Notes: a model not told the origin generated them from the letters alone. Positions 47,283 through 58,763 are shown, counted from the first letter of the stretch. The stretch: 64,000 nucleotides of DNA from Amphritea balenae (GCF_003858655.1 NZ_RQXV01000008.1:186001-250000), one strand, 5' to 3'. Numbers and translations: made by a program.

Positions 47283-48023
47283 TTAAGCTTTTCTTTGCCG
47301 CACCGCTTCGAACAAACATACACCGGTCGCCACCGAAACATTCAGGGACGAAACTTCCCCCGCCATATCGATCTTAATAAGATGGTCGCAATGCTCGCGG
47401 GTCAAACGACGCATACCTTTACCTTCAGCGCCCATAACCAGCGCCATAGGCCCTTTCAGATCAGCATCGTACACTAGTACTTCAGACTCACCTGCAGTAC
47501 CGGTAATCCATATACCTTTTTGCTGCAGATCTTTCATCGTACGTGCCAGATTAGTGACCAGTACGTAGGGCACCACTTCAGCGGCGCCACAAGCGACTTT
47601 ACTCACGGTCGCATTCAATGGGGCAGATTTATCTTTAGGCGCTATTACCGCATGCACACCGGCAGCATCCGCAGTACGCAGGCAAGCACCCAGATTATGC
47701 GGATCAGTAACACCGTCCAGTATCAACAGGAAAGCAGGCTCTTCCAGCTTATCCAGCATGGCATCCAGAAACTGATCATTTTTCGCCTGAATAGGCTCAC
47801 AAGCCACGACTACGCCCTGATGTACGCCGCCTTCCGCCATCGCATCCAGCTCTTTACGGTCAGTCCACTCAATTCGAATGTTTTCGGCTTTAGCCAGATC
47901 CAGAAGCTTCTGTACTTTTGTATCTGTCCGGCCTTTCTGAACCCACATCCCTTTGATCCGCTTTGCATCACGTTGCACAGCAGTCGTTACCGCATGGATA
48001 CCAAAAATATATTCAGCGCGCAT
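47283..48023 (-). CDS. rlmB: 23S rRNA (guanosine(2251)-2'-O)-methyltransferase
   Basis: A 246-aa SPOUT methyltransferase, modifying G2251 of 23S rRNA. The N-terminal substrate-binding domain (1-75) starts with YIFGIHAV; the knot domain carries [34 protein letters not shown] and [16 protein letters not shown]. Its start is 1 nt after the hemH stop, with AAGAG as the ribosome site, so it is translated from the same transcript. Confidence 0.94.
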   Translation of the reverse strand: MRAEYIFGIHAVTTAVQRDAKRIKGMWVQKGRTDTKVQKLLDLAKAENIRIEWTDRKELDAMAEGGVHQGVVVACEPIQAKNDQFLDAMLDKLEEPAFLLILDGVTDPHNLGACLRTADAAGVHAVIAPKDKSAPLNATVSKVACGAAEVVPYVLVTNLARTMKDLQQKGIWITGTAGESEVLVYDADLKGPMALVMGAEGKGMRRLTREHCDHLIKIDMAGEVSSLNVSVATGVCLFEAVRQRKA

Positions 48024-48024
48024 C

Positions 48025-49038
48025 TTAATTCTCTTTTGTTAACCAGCTTGAGGACTGCTCTTTTACCAGCCCCACCAGCAATCGGATCATAGCCGGATCT
48101 GCATTCAGCGCCGGAATATAGTTGTAACTCTCGCCACCTGCAGCGTTGAAGATATCGCGATTTTCTATCGACAATTCTTCTAATGTTTCCAGGCAATCCG
48201 CTGAAAAAGCGGGTGAGATAATATCAATATGTTTAATGCCTTTTGCCGGCAGCCCTTCCAGTGTTTTGTCGGTATAAGGCTGGAGCCATTTCTTCGGCCC
48301 AAAACGGGACTGAAAGGTAGTCTGCCACTCAGTATCCAATAGCCCCAGTGACTGAGCTAACAGCTCAGATGTACGATGACACTGTTGCTGATATGGATCG
48401 CCTTTATCGGCATACTCCTGAGGGATACCATGATAAGAGAGAATTAGCTGCTCGGAAGCGACTGCCTGATTCGCTCGTTGCTGCCTAACAGACTCAGCCA
48501 ACGCTTTAATATAAAGCGGGTGATCATGATAATCCTTTAACACCTGAATCTCTGGGAAATTACGCTCCGCAGCCTGAAAAGCCGAAACCTGATCATAAAT
48601 AGGCGCAGTCGTGGTTGCCGAAAACTGTGGATAAAGTGGCAACACCAGAATTTTTTCGTAACCCGCATCGGATAACTCTTTCAGCCGCTTAGCCAGACCC
48701 GGATTACCATAAGTCATCGCCGGGAACACCTGCACACCAGAGTCAGGAAAATCCGTCTGCAGCGCCAGATCCAGTGCTGCTACCTGTTGATTCAGGATTC
48801 GTCGTAAAGGTGAATCACCATCCCAGATCGAGGCGTATAGTTTCGCAACTTTTTTAGGTCTTAAAGTCAGAACAATGCTGTTTAGCACTGCCAGCCAGAA
48901 TAAACGCCGCAGACCCGTACCTTCAACCACACGGCGATCAGAAAGAAACTCTTTCAGGTAACGTCGAACAGCAGCGGGTGTAGGCTCATCAGGCGAGCCC
49001 AGATTTACAAGCAGTATGGCTTTTTTCGGCTGGGACAT
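48025..49038 (-). CDS. hemH: Ferrochelatase
   Basis: A 337-aa ferrochelatase, inserting Fe(II) into protoporphyrin IX at the end of haem synthesis. The N-terminal [15 protein letters not shown] and [13 protein letters not shown] blocks, the [17 protein letters not shown] loop (catalytic His) and [14 protein letters not shown] (catalytic Glu) are present. The ATG at 49038 follows GGG by 9 nt and fits better than one two codons upstream. It lies after the adk terminator and begins the hemH-rlmB-thioredoxin unit. Confidence 0.95.
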   Translation of the reverse strand: MSQPKKAILLVNLGSPDEPTPAAVRRYLKEFLSDRRVVEGTGLRRLFWLAVLNSIVLTLRPKKVAKLYASIWDGDSPLRRILNQQVAALDLALQTDFPDSGVQVFPAMTYGNPGLAKRLKELSDAGYEKILVLPLYPQFSATTTAPIYDQVSAFQAAERNFPEIQVLKDYHDHPLYIKALAESVRQQRANQAVASEQLILSYHGIPQEYADKGDPYQQQCHRTSELLAQSLGLLDTEWQTTFQSRFGPKKWLQPYTDKTLEGLPAKGIKHIDIISPAFSADCLETLEELSIENRDIFNAAGGESYNYIPALNADPAMIRLLVGLVKEQSSSWLTKEN

Positions 49039-49092
49039 CAGCATTGACCCGTCAGTTAAGAAAGCCGGTATTATCCCGGAATTACGCGCAAT

Positions 49093-49121
49093 AAAAAACC
49101 GCCAGTCAGGCGGTTTTTTCG
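49093..49121 (-). terminator. Terminator after adk
   Basis: A stem AAAAACCGCC / GGCGGTTTTTT with an AGTCA loop lies 28 bp past the adk stop. Confidence 0.85.
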
Positions 49122-49149
49122 AATCAGGATCATCTGATCAGTGAATCAT

Positions 49150-50203
<1,054 letters not shown>

Positions 50204-52810
50204 TTAACCGGTATTGCGCATACCGGCAGAGATACCGGCCATGGTAATCATCAGCGCTTGTTCTAACCGTTCATCGGGCTGATTCCGGTCCCGGTGTAGC
50301 AGTTCTGCCTGGAGAAAATGCAATGGATCAATATAAGGGTTTCGTACATCGATCGATTGTCGGATGACAGGGTTAGCCTGTAACAGCTCATCCTGCTGCT
50401 TAATTTTCTTCACCAGTTCAACCGTATTTTCCAGCCGACAACGCAGATCAGCCCCCAGCACACTTAACTCTTCTGACACTAAACGTTTCTCATAATAAGC
50501 GGCAATATTGCTATCGGCTTTTGAGACCACCATCTCCAGCATATCGATATATGACTGGAAAAACGGCCAGTCCCTGCGCATTGCCTGCACCAGTTCAAAC
50601 TGCCCTCTATCCAGCACTTGCTGCAAAGCCACATCGCTGCCCAACCAGGCAGGTAGCATCAAACGGATCTGAGTCCAGGCAAAAATCCAGGGAATCGCCC
50701 GCAGGCTTTCAACGCCACCATCGGCTTTACGCTTCGCCGGACGACTACCTAGCGGTAGCTTGGCCAGCTCCTGTTCCGGTGTGGCCGCACGGAAATATGG
50801 TACAAACTGAGGATCAGTACGTACCACTGAGCGATAAGCCTGTAGCGCACTGAGAGAAAGCTCATCCATTAACTGGCGCCACTCAGGCTTAGGCTCAGGA
50901 GCTGGAGCCAGAGTAGCCTCCAGTGTCGCCGAGGTATACAACTCAAGATTACGCACCGCAATCTCAGGTACGCCAAATTTAAAACGGATCATCTCACCTT
51001 GTTCAGTTACCCGCAGGCTACCTGCGACTGATCCCGGTGGTTGAGCCAGTATCGCCGTGTGACTAGGGCCGCCCCCCCGGCCTACTGTGCCGCCACGACC
51101 ATGAAAAAGAGTCAGATGAGTGTCATGCTGATGACACAAGCGGGTCAGCGCTTCCTGAGCACGGTACTGGCCCCAGGCTGCGGCCAGCTGCCCGGCATCT
51201 TTAGAGGAGTCGGAATAGCCTATCATCACTTCCTGATGTCCCTGGGTATAAGCTTTATACCAGGGGATATCCAGCAACTGACGAATACAGTCTTCCGCAT
51301 TATCCAGATCATCCAGGGTCTCGAACAACGGTGCCACCCGGATATTGTATTGAATACCGCTCTCTTGCAGCAGCAGAATCACAGCCAATACATCGGAAGG
51401 CTGACTTGCCATGGAGATCACATAAGAACCCAGTGAGTCCGGTTCTTCCTGCGCCACTACCGCGCAGGTATCCAGTACCTCACGCACATTTTCAGAAGGC
51501 TGCCAGTCACGGGGCAATAACGGACGCTTTTCCTGCAGTTCTTTTAACAGAAATGCCTGTTTTGTAGGTTCATCCCAATCGGTATAGCGCCCCATACCAT
51601 AGTAACCACTCAACTCATCAAACACTTCCGCATGACGATCAGAGTTCTGTCGAATATCCAGATTTACCAGCGTCATGCCAAAGCAGGCTACCCGACGAAT
51701 GACATCGCTGAGCAAACCTCCGGCAATCACTTCCATGCCACAGCTTCGCAACGACTTCTCAATCAATTGAAGTGGTTCTAAAAATTGTTGGGACTGACTG
51801 AATATGTCCTGATTATCAACCGGCTGACCGTCCAGATTTTCGGTGGCCCAGTGTTTCGTTTTGCGCAACCGGTTGCGCACATCCCGCAGAAGCTCACGAT
51901 AAGGCTCAGGATGATCTCCCACTAATGCCCGCAACTCTGAACTGCACTTATTCATCGACAGCTCACTACGCAACTGATCAATATCCTTAAGATAGAGATC
52001 TGCCGCCATCCAGCGAGACAGTAACAGGACTTTTTCAGTCACCAGCGAAGTTACATTAGGGTTACCATCACGATCGCCCCCCATCCAGGAAGCAAAGCGA
52101 ACCGGTGAATGAGTGAGTGGCAGGTGCTCTCCCGTGGCATCAAACAGCTGCTTATCAATCTGTCGCAGGAAGACGGGGACCGCTTCCCAGAGCGAGTTCT
52201 CTATTACCGCAAAGCCCCATTTAGCCTCATCAACCGGTGTAGGCCGTTGTTTACGTATGGCATCCGTATGCCAGGCCTGGCTAATCAGTTCATGCAATCG
52301 GTGCCGCAGATCTTCACCGCGGTCGATACGTTGCAGACAATCAGTAATGGCATCAAATTTCTGAATCAGTGTGCGACGATTTACTTCAGTCGGATGGGCC
52401 GTCAGTACCAGCTCAACATCCATCTGTTTCACGGTATCCGCTAACTGTTTTTTACTTAGCCCTTGCTGCTGCAAGCGACCCAACAGACCACAAAATGAAT
52501 CGGAAGTACAAACATCCATCACCCCAGAGCGACGACGCACCCGGTGATGTTCTTCTGCAATATTGGAAAGATTTAAAAACTGAGTAAAAGCGCGCGCAAC
52601 CGGAAGCAGGTCATCATCATCCAGCTCACTGAGCGTCTTAAGAAGTTCCTCATCAGCTGGCTGCCCAGAGGATCGGCCCGCTTTAGAAAGCGTCCGTATG
52701 GTTTCGATCTTATCGAAAAATTCCTGCCCTTTGTGGGCTGCGATGGTTTGCCCCAGGCATTCGCCGAGCATCCGCACGTCATCGCGCAGGTCTTCGTGAA
52801 GTGTTGTCAT
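50204..52810 (-). CDS. ppc: Phosphoenolpyruvate carboxylase
   Basis: An 868-aa PEP carboxylase (E. coli Ppc, 883 aa), fixing bicarbonate onto PEP to supply oxaloacetate. The catalytic His block VLTAHPTEVNRRT (about 136-148), the glycine-rich FHGRGGTVGRGGGPSH loop (about 565-580) and the C-terminal RNTG end are in place. It is flanked by intergenic regions without an obvious terminator. Confidence 0.97.
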   Translation of the reverse strand: MTTLHEDLRDDVRMLGECLGQTIAAHKGQEFFDKIETIRTLSKAGRSSGQPADEELLKTLSELDDDDLLPVARAFTQFLNLSNIAEEHHRVRRRSGVMDVCTSDSFCGLLGRLQQQGLSKKQLADTVKQMDVELVLTAHPTEVNRRTLIQKFDAITDCLQRIDRGEDLRHRLHELISQAWHTDAIRKQRPTPVDEAKWGFAVIENSLWEAVPVFLRQIDKQLFDATGEHLPLTHSPVRFASWMGGDRDGNPNVTSLVTEKVLLLSRWMAADLYLKDIDQLRSELSMNKCSSELRALVGDHPEPYRELLRDVRNRLRKTKHWATENLDGQPVDNQDIFSQSQQFLEPLQLIEKSLRSCGMEVIAGGLLSDVIRRVACFGMTLVNLDIRQNSDRHAEVFDELSGYYGMGRYTDWDEPTKQAFLLKELQEKRPLLPRDWQPSENVREVLDTCAVVAQEEPDSLGSYVISMASQPSDVLAVILLLQESGIQYNIRVAPLFETLDDLDNAEDCIRQLLDIPWYKAYTQGHQEVMIGYSDSSKDAGQLAAAWGQYRAQEALTRLCHQHDTHLTLFHGRGGTVGRGGGPSHTAILAQPPGSVAGSLRVTEQGEMIRFKFGVPEIAVRNLELYTSATLEATLAPAPEPKPEWRQLMDELSLSALQAYRSVVRTDPQFVPYFRAATPEQELAKLPLGSRPAKRKADGGVESLRAIPWIFAWTQIRLMLPAWLGSDVALQQVLDRGQFELVQAMRRDWPFFQSYIDMLEMVVSKADSNIAAYYEKRLVSEELSVLGADLRCRLENTVELVKKIKQQDELLQANPVIRQSIDVRNPYIDPLHFLQAELLHRDRNQPDERLEQALMITMAGISAGMRNTG

Positions 52811-52923
52811 TCGCTTCCCCTGTCTGATGTATCAATAAGCTATCTTATTGATACTACACTCTTTGTGCTAAGCACAAATAGTATCTTAGTCGCAGCAGAG
52901 GGATTTATATGGTTAAATTTTTC

Positions 52924-53310
52924 TTACTGAACAACCAGGCTCCGAAGTTTTTTTAGTGCATTATTGGCTTGCGGCTCATTTTGATAGCCAATCTCAACTT
53001 CAGACTTATAGGCATTTTCCAGCAGCAATACTAAGCGAAAGTTTGTTTTAGTATCAGATGCCCAGTCAAACCTAACCTCAGCACCGTGGATCTGACTAAA
53101 ATCAAATCTCTGATAACCCGTAGGTATCAGTACCGCACACTGTCTTTGACTACGACTTATGACAACCCCCGGATTCCCTTTGAGTCTATCCGATACAACA
53201 AAACCTGCACTTTGTAACGACTGCAACTGTCCCTCAGTTCGCTGATAATTCCAATATCCCAGTATCGCCATAAGGATAACGCCCAGAATAAACCATTGAT
53301 ATGACTCCAT
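52924..53310 (-). CDS. Small membrane-anchored protein linked to mazG
   Basis: A 128-aa protein I do not recognise. One N-terminal helix (about residues 5-21, WFILGVILMAILGYW) anchors it, with the rest probably outside the cytoplasm as a beta-rich domain; the start sits 4 nt after the mazG stop. An open frame extends to 53505, but that part overlaps mazG in another frame, so the ATG at 53310 is chosen. Being last in relA-mazG suggests a shared transcript. Function is unknown. Confidence 0.72.
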   Translation of the reverse strand: MESYQWFILGVILMAILGYWNYQRTEGQLQSLQSAGFVVSDRLKGNPGVVISRSQRQCAVLIPTGYQRFDFSQIHGAEVRFDWASDTKTNFRLVLLLENAYKSEVEIGYQNEPQANNALKKLRSLVVQ

Positions 53311-53314
53311 TACT

Positions 53315-54139
53315 TTATAAACCCTTCCCTTTTGCCTCGTTCCACCAGCTATCCAGCTGCTCCAGACTATAATCCTGCCAATCCAGATCTGAGGTTTTAA
53401 CCTGATCTTCAATATAATTGAAGCGGTTAGTAAATTTCTGATTGGTGCAACGCAGAGCGGTTTCCGGATTAACCCCCATATGGCGGGCCAGATTAACCTG
53501 GGCAAACATCAGATCGCCCAGTTCATGTTCCATTTCAACCTTATCACCCGCTGCGATAGCTTCACGCAACTCGGCAATCTCTTCTTCAATCTTATCTAAT
53601 ACCGGGCCAACATCGCCCCAATCAAATCCGACCCGGGCAGCCCGTTTCTGTAGCTTATCAGCCCGATTAAGCGCCGGCAGTGCAAAGGGAATGTCATCCA
53701 GAACCCGAGGCTCAACCACCGGCTTACTGCCCCTCTCCTGCTCTTTAATCGCTTCCCAGGTTAGCTTGACCGCTTTCTCATCGGGTTCAGCAGAACCTGT
53801 AACTGAACGTCGGCTTTGTAATGTGCCTTGAGGAAAAACATGGGGGTGTCGACGGATCAGCTTTTCTACCAGCGTATTTACGATGGCATCAAAATCAAAA
53901 CGTCGCTCTTCTTTGCCTAGCTGAGCATAGAAGATTACCTGAAATAGCAGATCCCCCAACTCACCCTGCAGATGATCCCAGTCTTCACGTTCGATGGTAT
54001 CCGCCACCTCATAAGCCTCTTCCAGCGTATGCGGTACTATAGTGGCAAAAGTTTGTTTCAGATCCCAGGGACAACCGTCTTCGGGGTCACGCAATCGCCC
54101 CATCAGGCTGAGCAGATCATCAAGCGAGTAATTAGCCAT
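53315..54139 (-). CDS. mazG: Nucleoside triphosphate pyrophosphohydrolase MazG
   Basis: A 274-aa MazG with two tandem alpha-helical NTP-PPase domains (about 20-120 and 160-260). The motif EExxE...ExxD is seen in ELGDLLFQVIFYAQ and EHELGDLMFAQVNLARH. It hydrolyses nucleoside triphosphates and, in E. coli, lowers ppGpp; it lies 12 bp downstream of relA on the same strand, the conserved relA-mazG order. Confidence 0.95.
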   Translation of the reverse strand: MANYSLDDLLSLMGRLRDPEDGCPWDLKQTFATIVPHTLEEAYEVADTIEREDWDHLQGELGDLLFQVIFYAQLGKEERRFDFDAIVNTLVEKLIRRHPHVFPQGTLQSRRSVTGSAEPDEKAVKLTWEAIKEQERGSKPVVEPRVLDDIPFALPALNRADKLQKRAARVGFDWGDVGPVLDKIEEEIAELREAIAAGDKVEMEHELGDLMFAQVNLARHMGVNPETALRCTNQKFTNRFNYIEDQVKTSDLDWQDYSLEQLDSWWNEAKGKGL

Positions 54140-54151
54140 TGCTGGTTCCTG

Positions 54152-56407
54152 CTATCCGGTTCCACTGCGCTGACGATGTACATCAGTCACGTTAGGAATC
54201 TGATTTATCTTGTCCATAATCTTACCCAGTAATTCCAGGCGACTAATCTCAATGGTCAGTGACAGGTGGGCAATATTACTCTTTTTGTCAGACTGAGTAT
54301 TGGCAGACAACACGTTAATATTCTCAACTGCCAGAACCATCATAAGGTCACGTAACAGACCGGAACGATCAAAAGCTTCGACAAAAATATCTACCGGATA
54401 GGTCGATTCACCACCTTCATTCCAGCTGACTTCTATAATCCTTTCGCCTTCATGCTCCCGCAACTGGAAGGCATTGGTACAGTCTTCCCGATGAATCGAA
54501 ACGCCCCGGCCTTTGGTTATATAGCCGATAATCGGATCACCAGGAACCGGCTTACAACAAGGCGCTATGGAGGTCAGCAGATTACCAACACCACGGATCT
54601 TAATGCCCTCATAATCCGAAGGTGCTTTAGCGATATTGACCGGTAACTCAAGGTCAAGTTGCTCATCGTGATCACCCGTGCCTACCTGCTTCTGCGCGGC
54701 ATTAATCACCTGAGACAAGCGGATATCACCCGCACCCAACGCGGCATACATATCTTCTGCGGTATTACTGTTAACCGAAACAGCCATCTGCTCATAGTTC
54801 AGTTCTGAACTGATCAGCGCCAGACGTCTGAACTCCCGATCGATAATCTTCTTACCGGCCGCAGCGTTCTTATCTTTATCCTGCAACTTAAACCAGTGCT
54901 GTACTTTCGCCCTGGAACGGGCGCTGGTGATATAACCCAGGTTAGGGTTAAGCCAGTCTCGACGAGGATGCTCTGTATTGGCCGTTAATACTTCGACCTG
55001 ATCACCGGTTTTCAATTGACGGGTTAACGGTACGATACGGCCATTCACTTTGGCTCCCCGACAACGGTGACCCACCTCGGTATGCACACGATAAGCAAAA
55101 TCAACCGGTGTAGAACCAACCGGCATATCGACCACATGACCATCAGGGGTAAATACATAAACCCGGTCATGGGTAATTTCGCTGTCGATCATATCGGAGA
55201 ATGCTTCACTCTCTCCCAGATCTTCATGCCACTCCAGAACCTGTCGCAACCAGGCGATCTTCTCTTCGTAGCTGTTATTCTGAGACTGAGTATCTGTTCC
55301 CTTATACAACCAGTGCGCACAAACCCCCAGCTCCGCCTCTTCATGCATTGAGTAAGTACGGATCTGAATCTCCAACACTTTACCTGAAGGACCAAACACG
55401 GCCGTATGCAATGAACGATAGCCGTTTGGCTTAGGCGAGGCGATATAGTCATCAAATTCATGAGGAATGTTGCGCCAGTGACCATGTACTATGCCCAGTA
55501 CGGTGTAGCAATCACGAATTTCCGGCACCAGAATACGCACAGCACGAATATCATAGACCTGATTAAAGTCGATATTCTTGCTCTGCATTTTGCGCCAGAT
55601 ACTGTAAATATGCTTGGCACGGCCCATCACCTCACCATCAATACTTACTTTATCCAATTCACTATTTAGAATGCCGACAACATCCTCAATGAACTGTTGA
55701 CGGTCAAGACGCTTTTCATCCAGCAGATTGGCTATCTGCTTATAGTCATTAGGCTTCAGGTAACGAAATGAGAGATCTTCAAGCTCCCACTTAATATGGC
55801 CAATACCTAATCGGTGGGCCAAAGGCGCATACACATCAAAGACTTCGCGAGCAACCAGATAGCGTTTCTTACGCGATCCCTCTTTAACACCACGGATAGC
55901 ACAGGTACGTTCTGCAATTTTGATCAATACAACCCGTACGTCGTCGATCATTGAGACCAACATCTTGCGTACGTTATCCAGCGGATTACCGCTCTGACCT
56001 AACACGTTTTCACGACGAGGGTTCTGGAGACTGCCGATAGCAGCCATCTGCAGCACACCCTCAATCAGACTGGCAATTGTTTTGCCGAAACGTCGTTTAA
56101 TATCTTCAAGTGTGGTGCGTTTTTCGCGCACACTGCGATACAAGATAGCGGCAACTAAGGCCTCCTCATCCTGATTCAGCTCAATCAGAATTTGCGCCAT
56201 CTCCAGTCCGGTGATGTAGCTGTCTTTATCATGCCACGACTCTTCAGAGGTCTGTATCTCCTCTTTCAGCTCTTTAGCATAAAGACAGGCCTGCCGGACT
56301 GTATCTATATCTTTGACTTCAACCTGTTCCTGTAACCTTTCCAGCCACAAATCCAGATCGACACTGCCATCGTCATGTATCGGATGATCTTCGCGTACTT
56401 TTACCAC
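54152..56407 (-). CDS. relA: GTP pyrophosphokinase RelA
   Basis: A 751-aa RelA making (p)ppGpp when uncharged tRNA occupies the ribosome. The HD hydrolase region lacks the catalytic His-Asp pair (AAILYRSVREKR, about 86-97), as in RelA rather than SpoT. The synthetase domain has YDIRAVRI (285-292), the acidic EFDD (317-320) that separates RelA from SpoT, and PKPNGYRSLHT. The TGS domain (about 405-465) and C-terminal ACT domain (about 673-748) follow. It precedes mazG. Confidence 0.96.
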   Translation of the reverse strand: MVKVREDHPIHDDGSVDLDLWLERLQEQVEVKDIDTVRQACLYAKELKEEIQTSEESWHDKDSYITGLEMAQILIELNQDEEALVAAILYRSVREKRTTLEDIKRRFGKTIASLIEGVLQMAAIGSLQNPRRENVLGQSGNPLDNVRKMLVSMIDDVRVVLIKIAERTCAIRGVKEGSRKKRYLVAREVFDVYAPLAHRLGIGHIKWELEDLSFRYLKPNDYKQIANLLDEKRLDRQQFIEDVVGILNSELDKVSIDGEVMGRAKHIYSIWRKMQSKNIDFNQVYDIRAVRILVPEIRDCYTVLGIVHGHWRNIPHEFDDYIASPKPNGYRSLHTAVFGPSGKVLEIQIRTYSMHEEAELGVCAHWLYKGTDTQSQNNSYEEKIAWLRQVLEWHEDLGESEAFSDMIDSEITHDRVYVFTPDGHVVDMPVGSTPVDFAYRVHTEVGHRCRGAKVNGRIVPLTRQLKTGDQVEVLTANTEHPRRDWLNPNLGYITSARSRAKVQHWFKLQDKDKNAAAGKKIIDREFRRLALISSELNYEQMAVSVNSNTAEDMYAALGAGDIRLSQVINAAQKQVGTGDHDEQLDLELPVNIAKAPSDYEGIKIRGVGNLLTSIAPCCKPVPGDPIIGYITKGRGVSIHREDCTNAFQLREHEGERIIEVSWNEGGESTYPVDIFVEAFDRSGLLRDLMMVLAVENINVLSANTQSDKKSNIAHLSLTIEISRLELLGKIMDKINQIPNVTDVHRQRSGTG

Positions 56408-56502
56408 GGCGTTACGCCACTCCTAACCTGATATCTGATCAAAGGGTAAATCCACCTTTAATCTTTCCCTGATTTATTATTTTATAGTCTGAGGGCCTGA
56501 GC

Positions 56503-56532
56503 CTGGCTCATAAAAAACTGGCTCATAAAAAA
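56503..56532. repeat. Perfect 15-bp tandem duplication upstream of relA
   Basis: CTGGCTCATAAAAAA occurs twice in succession (56503 and 56518). It lies between cysM and relA, about 100 bp before the relA start. Confidence 0.9.
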
Positions 56533-56652
56533 TAAGGCCCAAATTAAGCGGGCACATTCTAGTCCTTCAGACCTGTAATAGCGAGTAAGTTCATTTCTAA
56601 ACCAAACCAACTCCCCAAACCGGAGACTTTATCAATGATAGTACGTGCCACA

Positions 56653-56675
56653 AAAAAAGGAGCCTCAGGCTCCTT
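56653..56675 (-). terminator. Terminator after cysM
   Basis: On the minus strand a 9-bp stem AAAGGAGCC / GGCTCCTTT with a 3-nt loop runs into U residues. Confidence 0.82.
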
Positions 56676-56695
56676 TATACAAATAAACCTGTTAC

Positions 56696-57592
56696 TTAGT
56701 TGCTGAACACGCCGGTTGAAAGGTATCGATCACCCCGGTCACATATAATGCAAACAATGACCGCGTTCTCAACCTGTTGTGCCAGCCTCAGCGCACCGGC
56801 AACTGCTCCGCCGGATGATACGCCACAAAAGATACCTTCCTTCTGCGCCAGATCACGCATCGTCGTTTCTGCTTCTTCCTGAGTAATATCCAATACCTGA
56901 TCAACCCGGGAAGCATCAAAGATCTTCGGCAGATACTCTTCAGGCCAACGTCGGATACCGGGTATTGATGCCCCCTCTGCAGGTTGAAGCCCGACAATAT
57001 TGACGTCTGAATTTTGCTCTTTCAGATAACGGGAGGTTCCCATAATGGTACCGGTGGTCCCCATGGAGCTGACAAAGTGAGTGATGCTACCCTGGGTCTG
57101 CTGCCAGATTTCCGGGCCAGTGCCCCGGTAATGGGCTTCGGGGTTATCCAGATTGGCAAACTGATCCAACACAATACCCAGACCTTGCTCCTGCATCTGC
57201 AGAGCCAGATCACGGGCGCCTTCCATGCCCTCCTCTTTGGTCACTGAAATCAACTCAGCACCATAAGCGGTCATAGAGACTTTACGCTCTTCACTGCTGT
57301 TATCCGGCATGATCAGCTTCATTTTATAACCTTTGATAGCAGCAGCCATCGCCAGTGCAATACCGGTATTGCCCGATGTCGCCTCAATCAGCGTATCGCC
57401 GGGCTTTATCAGATCACGTTCTTCCGCCAGCTGAATCATGCTCAGTGCCGGACGATCTTTAACCGAACCCGCTGGGTTATTACCTTCCAGCTTACAAAGC
57501 ACGGTATTACCACGACCTACATTCAGTCGCTGAAGTCGAACTAACGGCGTATTACCGACATATTCTTCGATGGTTGGAAACTGAACACTCAT
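56696..57592 (-). CDS. cysM: Cysteine synthase B
   Basis: A 298-aa PLP enzyme of the O-acetylserine sulfhydrylase-B type. The PLP lysine is in NPAGSVKDRPA (Lys45), with the substrate loop EATSGNTGIAL following. CysM accepts O-acetylserine with sulfide or thiosulfate. In pseudomonads cysM is followed by rlmD and relA; here rlmD is absent between them. Confidence 0.93.
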   Translation of the reverse strand: MSVQFPTIEEYVGNTPLVRLQRLNVGRGNTVLCKLEGNNPAGSVKDRPALSMIQLAEERDLIKPGDTLIEATSGNTGIALAMAAAIKGYKMKLIMPDNSSEERKVSMTAYGAELISVTKEEGMEGARDLALQMQEQGLGIVLDQFANLDNPEAHYRGTGPEIWQQTQGSITHFVSSMGTTGTIMGTSRYLKEQNSDVNIVGLQPAEGASIPGIRRWPEEYLPKIFDASRVDQVLDITQEEAETTMRDLAQKEGIFCGVSSGGAVAGALRLAQQVENAVIVCIICDRGDRYLSTGVFSN

Positions 57593-57738
57593 AACTTACT
57601 TCCAGAGACGGCTCCGGAAACATATAGATATAACCGAAGAGAATTAAAAAAACAGTTTATATGCCTTAACAGCAAGGTCGGAATAATACCGGGGCTCGAT
57701 ATAAAGCTCAATACAGAAAAATTCATGCCTGGTTTATT

Positions 57739-58167
57739 TTATTCCGATAGCCCCGATGCAGGGAACAGCATTATTGGTGTTTGAGTCTGTTTTATAACGG
57801 CCTGGCTAATACTGTCTACCAGAATGCCCGTTGCAGAACCTTTGCCTGCCCCACCCAAAATTATCAGATCGGCTTGTAAACGCTCGGCTTCATCGAGAAT
57901 AGCGATGGGAATAACGCCCTCAAGAAGCAGTGCATGGGTCTCGATATCCTGATCACGGAACTGTGCCGCTATACTGTTCAGGACAGCAGACTCATCAGCA
58001 AACTCCTGCCCTATCGATTTCTTATCCTTATAGCTGCTGTCTTCATTAGGATTTACTACATGCATCAGATAGACCGTACTGGCAAATGACCTTGCCAGTA
58101 AGATGGTATTCTCGTACGCCGTAGTAAAGCCAGAAGTCAGGTCGGTAGCGACCATCAGGGTTTTCAT
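57739..58167 (-). CDS. Universal stress protein family member
   Basis: A 142-aa UspA-like protein. The core alpha/beta fold begins with MKTLMVATDLTSG. The ATP-binding loop of UspA-type proteins, G-x2-G-x9-G-S/T, here reads GGAGKGSATGILVDS, so the last glycine is an aspartate. This suggests altered nucleotide binding. The frame opens at a GTG (58176), but GGAGG 8 nt before the ATG at 58167 marks the better start. No partner gene is evident. Confidence 0.86.
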   Translation of the reverse strand: MKTLMVATDLTSGFTTAYENTILLARSFASTVYLMHVVNPNEDSSYKDKKSIGQEFADESAVLNSIAAQFRDQDIETHALLLEGVIPIAILDEAERLQADLIILGGAGKGSATGILVDSISQAVIKQTQTPIMLFPASGLSE

Positions 58168-58388
58168 CACAAACACCTCCGTAAATAACTGACCACTGGT
58201 GTCAGTTTAGTCTAGACGTTTTAGCTAACGGTTTTTGGAGGTATCTATTTAGTGGTCAAGTAAAACCGGCCAAAGTGATGTATTCAAACCAGAACCTGCT
58301 TTCTGATTCGTTTGGACTATAGCCATTAACCTTGTCACTTCAGGTATCAGGACTTACAGAACAGGGACAGGCTCCCTATGGACAGGCA

Positions 58389-58763
58389 TTAACTTTCTGC
58401 TACCGCAAAAGCGACGACGTGATCTGTTTCATCCGTGTATGAAAGGTGAATCCGCTGAATACCAAGCTCATCAGCTTTATCTTTGGCCGCCCCATTGAGT
58501 GATATTAACGGGCGCCCTAATGAGTCATAGCTAACCTCAAAATGTTGCCAGCTAATACCCCGGCCAATACCTGTTCCCAGCGCTTTAACCACAGCTTCTT
58601 TGGCTGCAAAACGTTTTGCCAAAAAGTTTACAGGCTGTTTTGACTGATTAAATTGTTCCAGTTCAGCAGCCGTCAAAATCCGCGCTGCCAGCCCTGGCGT
58701 TCGCGCCAGAGCTTTCTCTATACGACGAATATCAAGCAGATCAGTGCCGATACCCAGAATCAT
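58389..58763 (-). CDS. acpS: Holo-[acyl-carrier-protein] synthase
   Basis: A 124-aa AcpS, adding the 4'-phosphopantetheine arm from CoA to acyl carrier protein. It starts [19 protein letters not shown], with the metal-binding Asp in GTDLLD and Glu in [15 protein letters not shown]. It overlaps pdxJ by 4 bases, the usual end of the rnc-era-recO-pdxJ-acpS block. Confidence 0.95.
   Translation of the reverse strand: MILGIGTDLLDIRRIEKALARTPGLAARILTAAELEQFNQSKQPVNFLAKRFAAKEAVVKALGTGIGRGISWQHFEVSYDSLGRPLISLNGAAKDKADELGIQRIHLSYTDETDHVVAFAVAES

Noticed and set aside
50204-50260. A second terminator after ppc
   Set aside because: The only nearby stem (AGAGGGA...TCCC-like) is short and lacks a T run.
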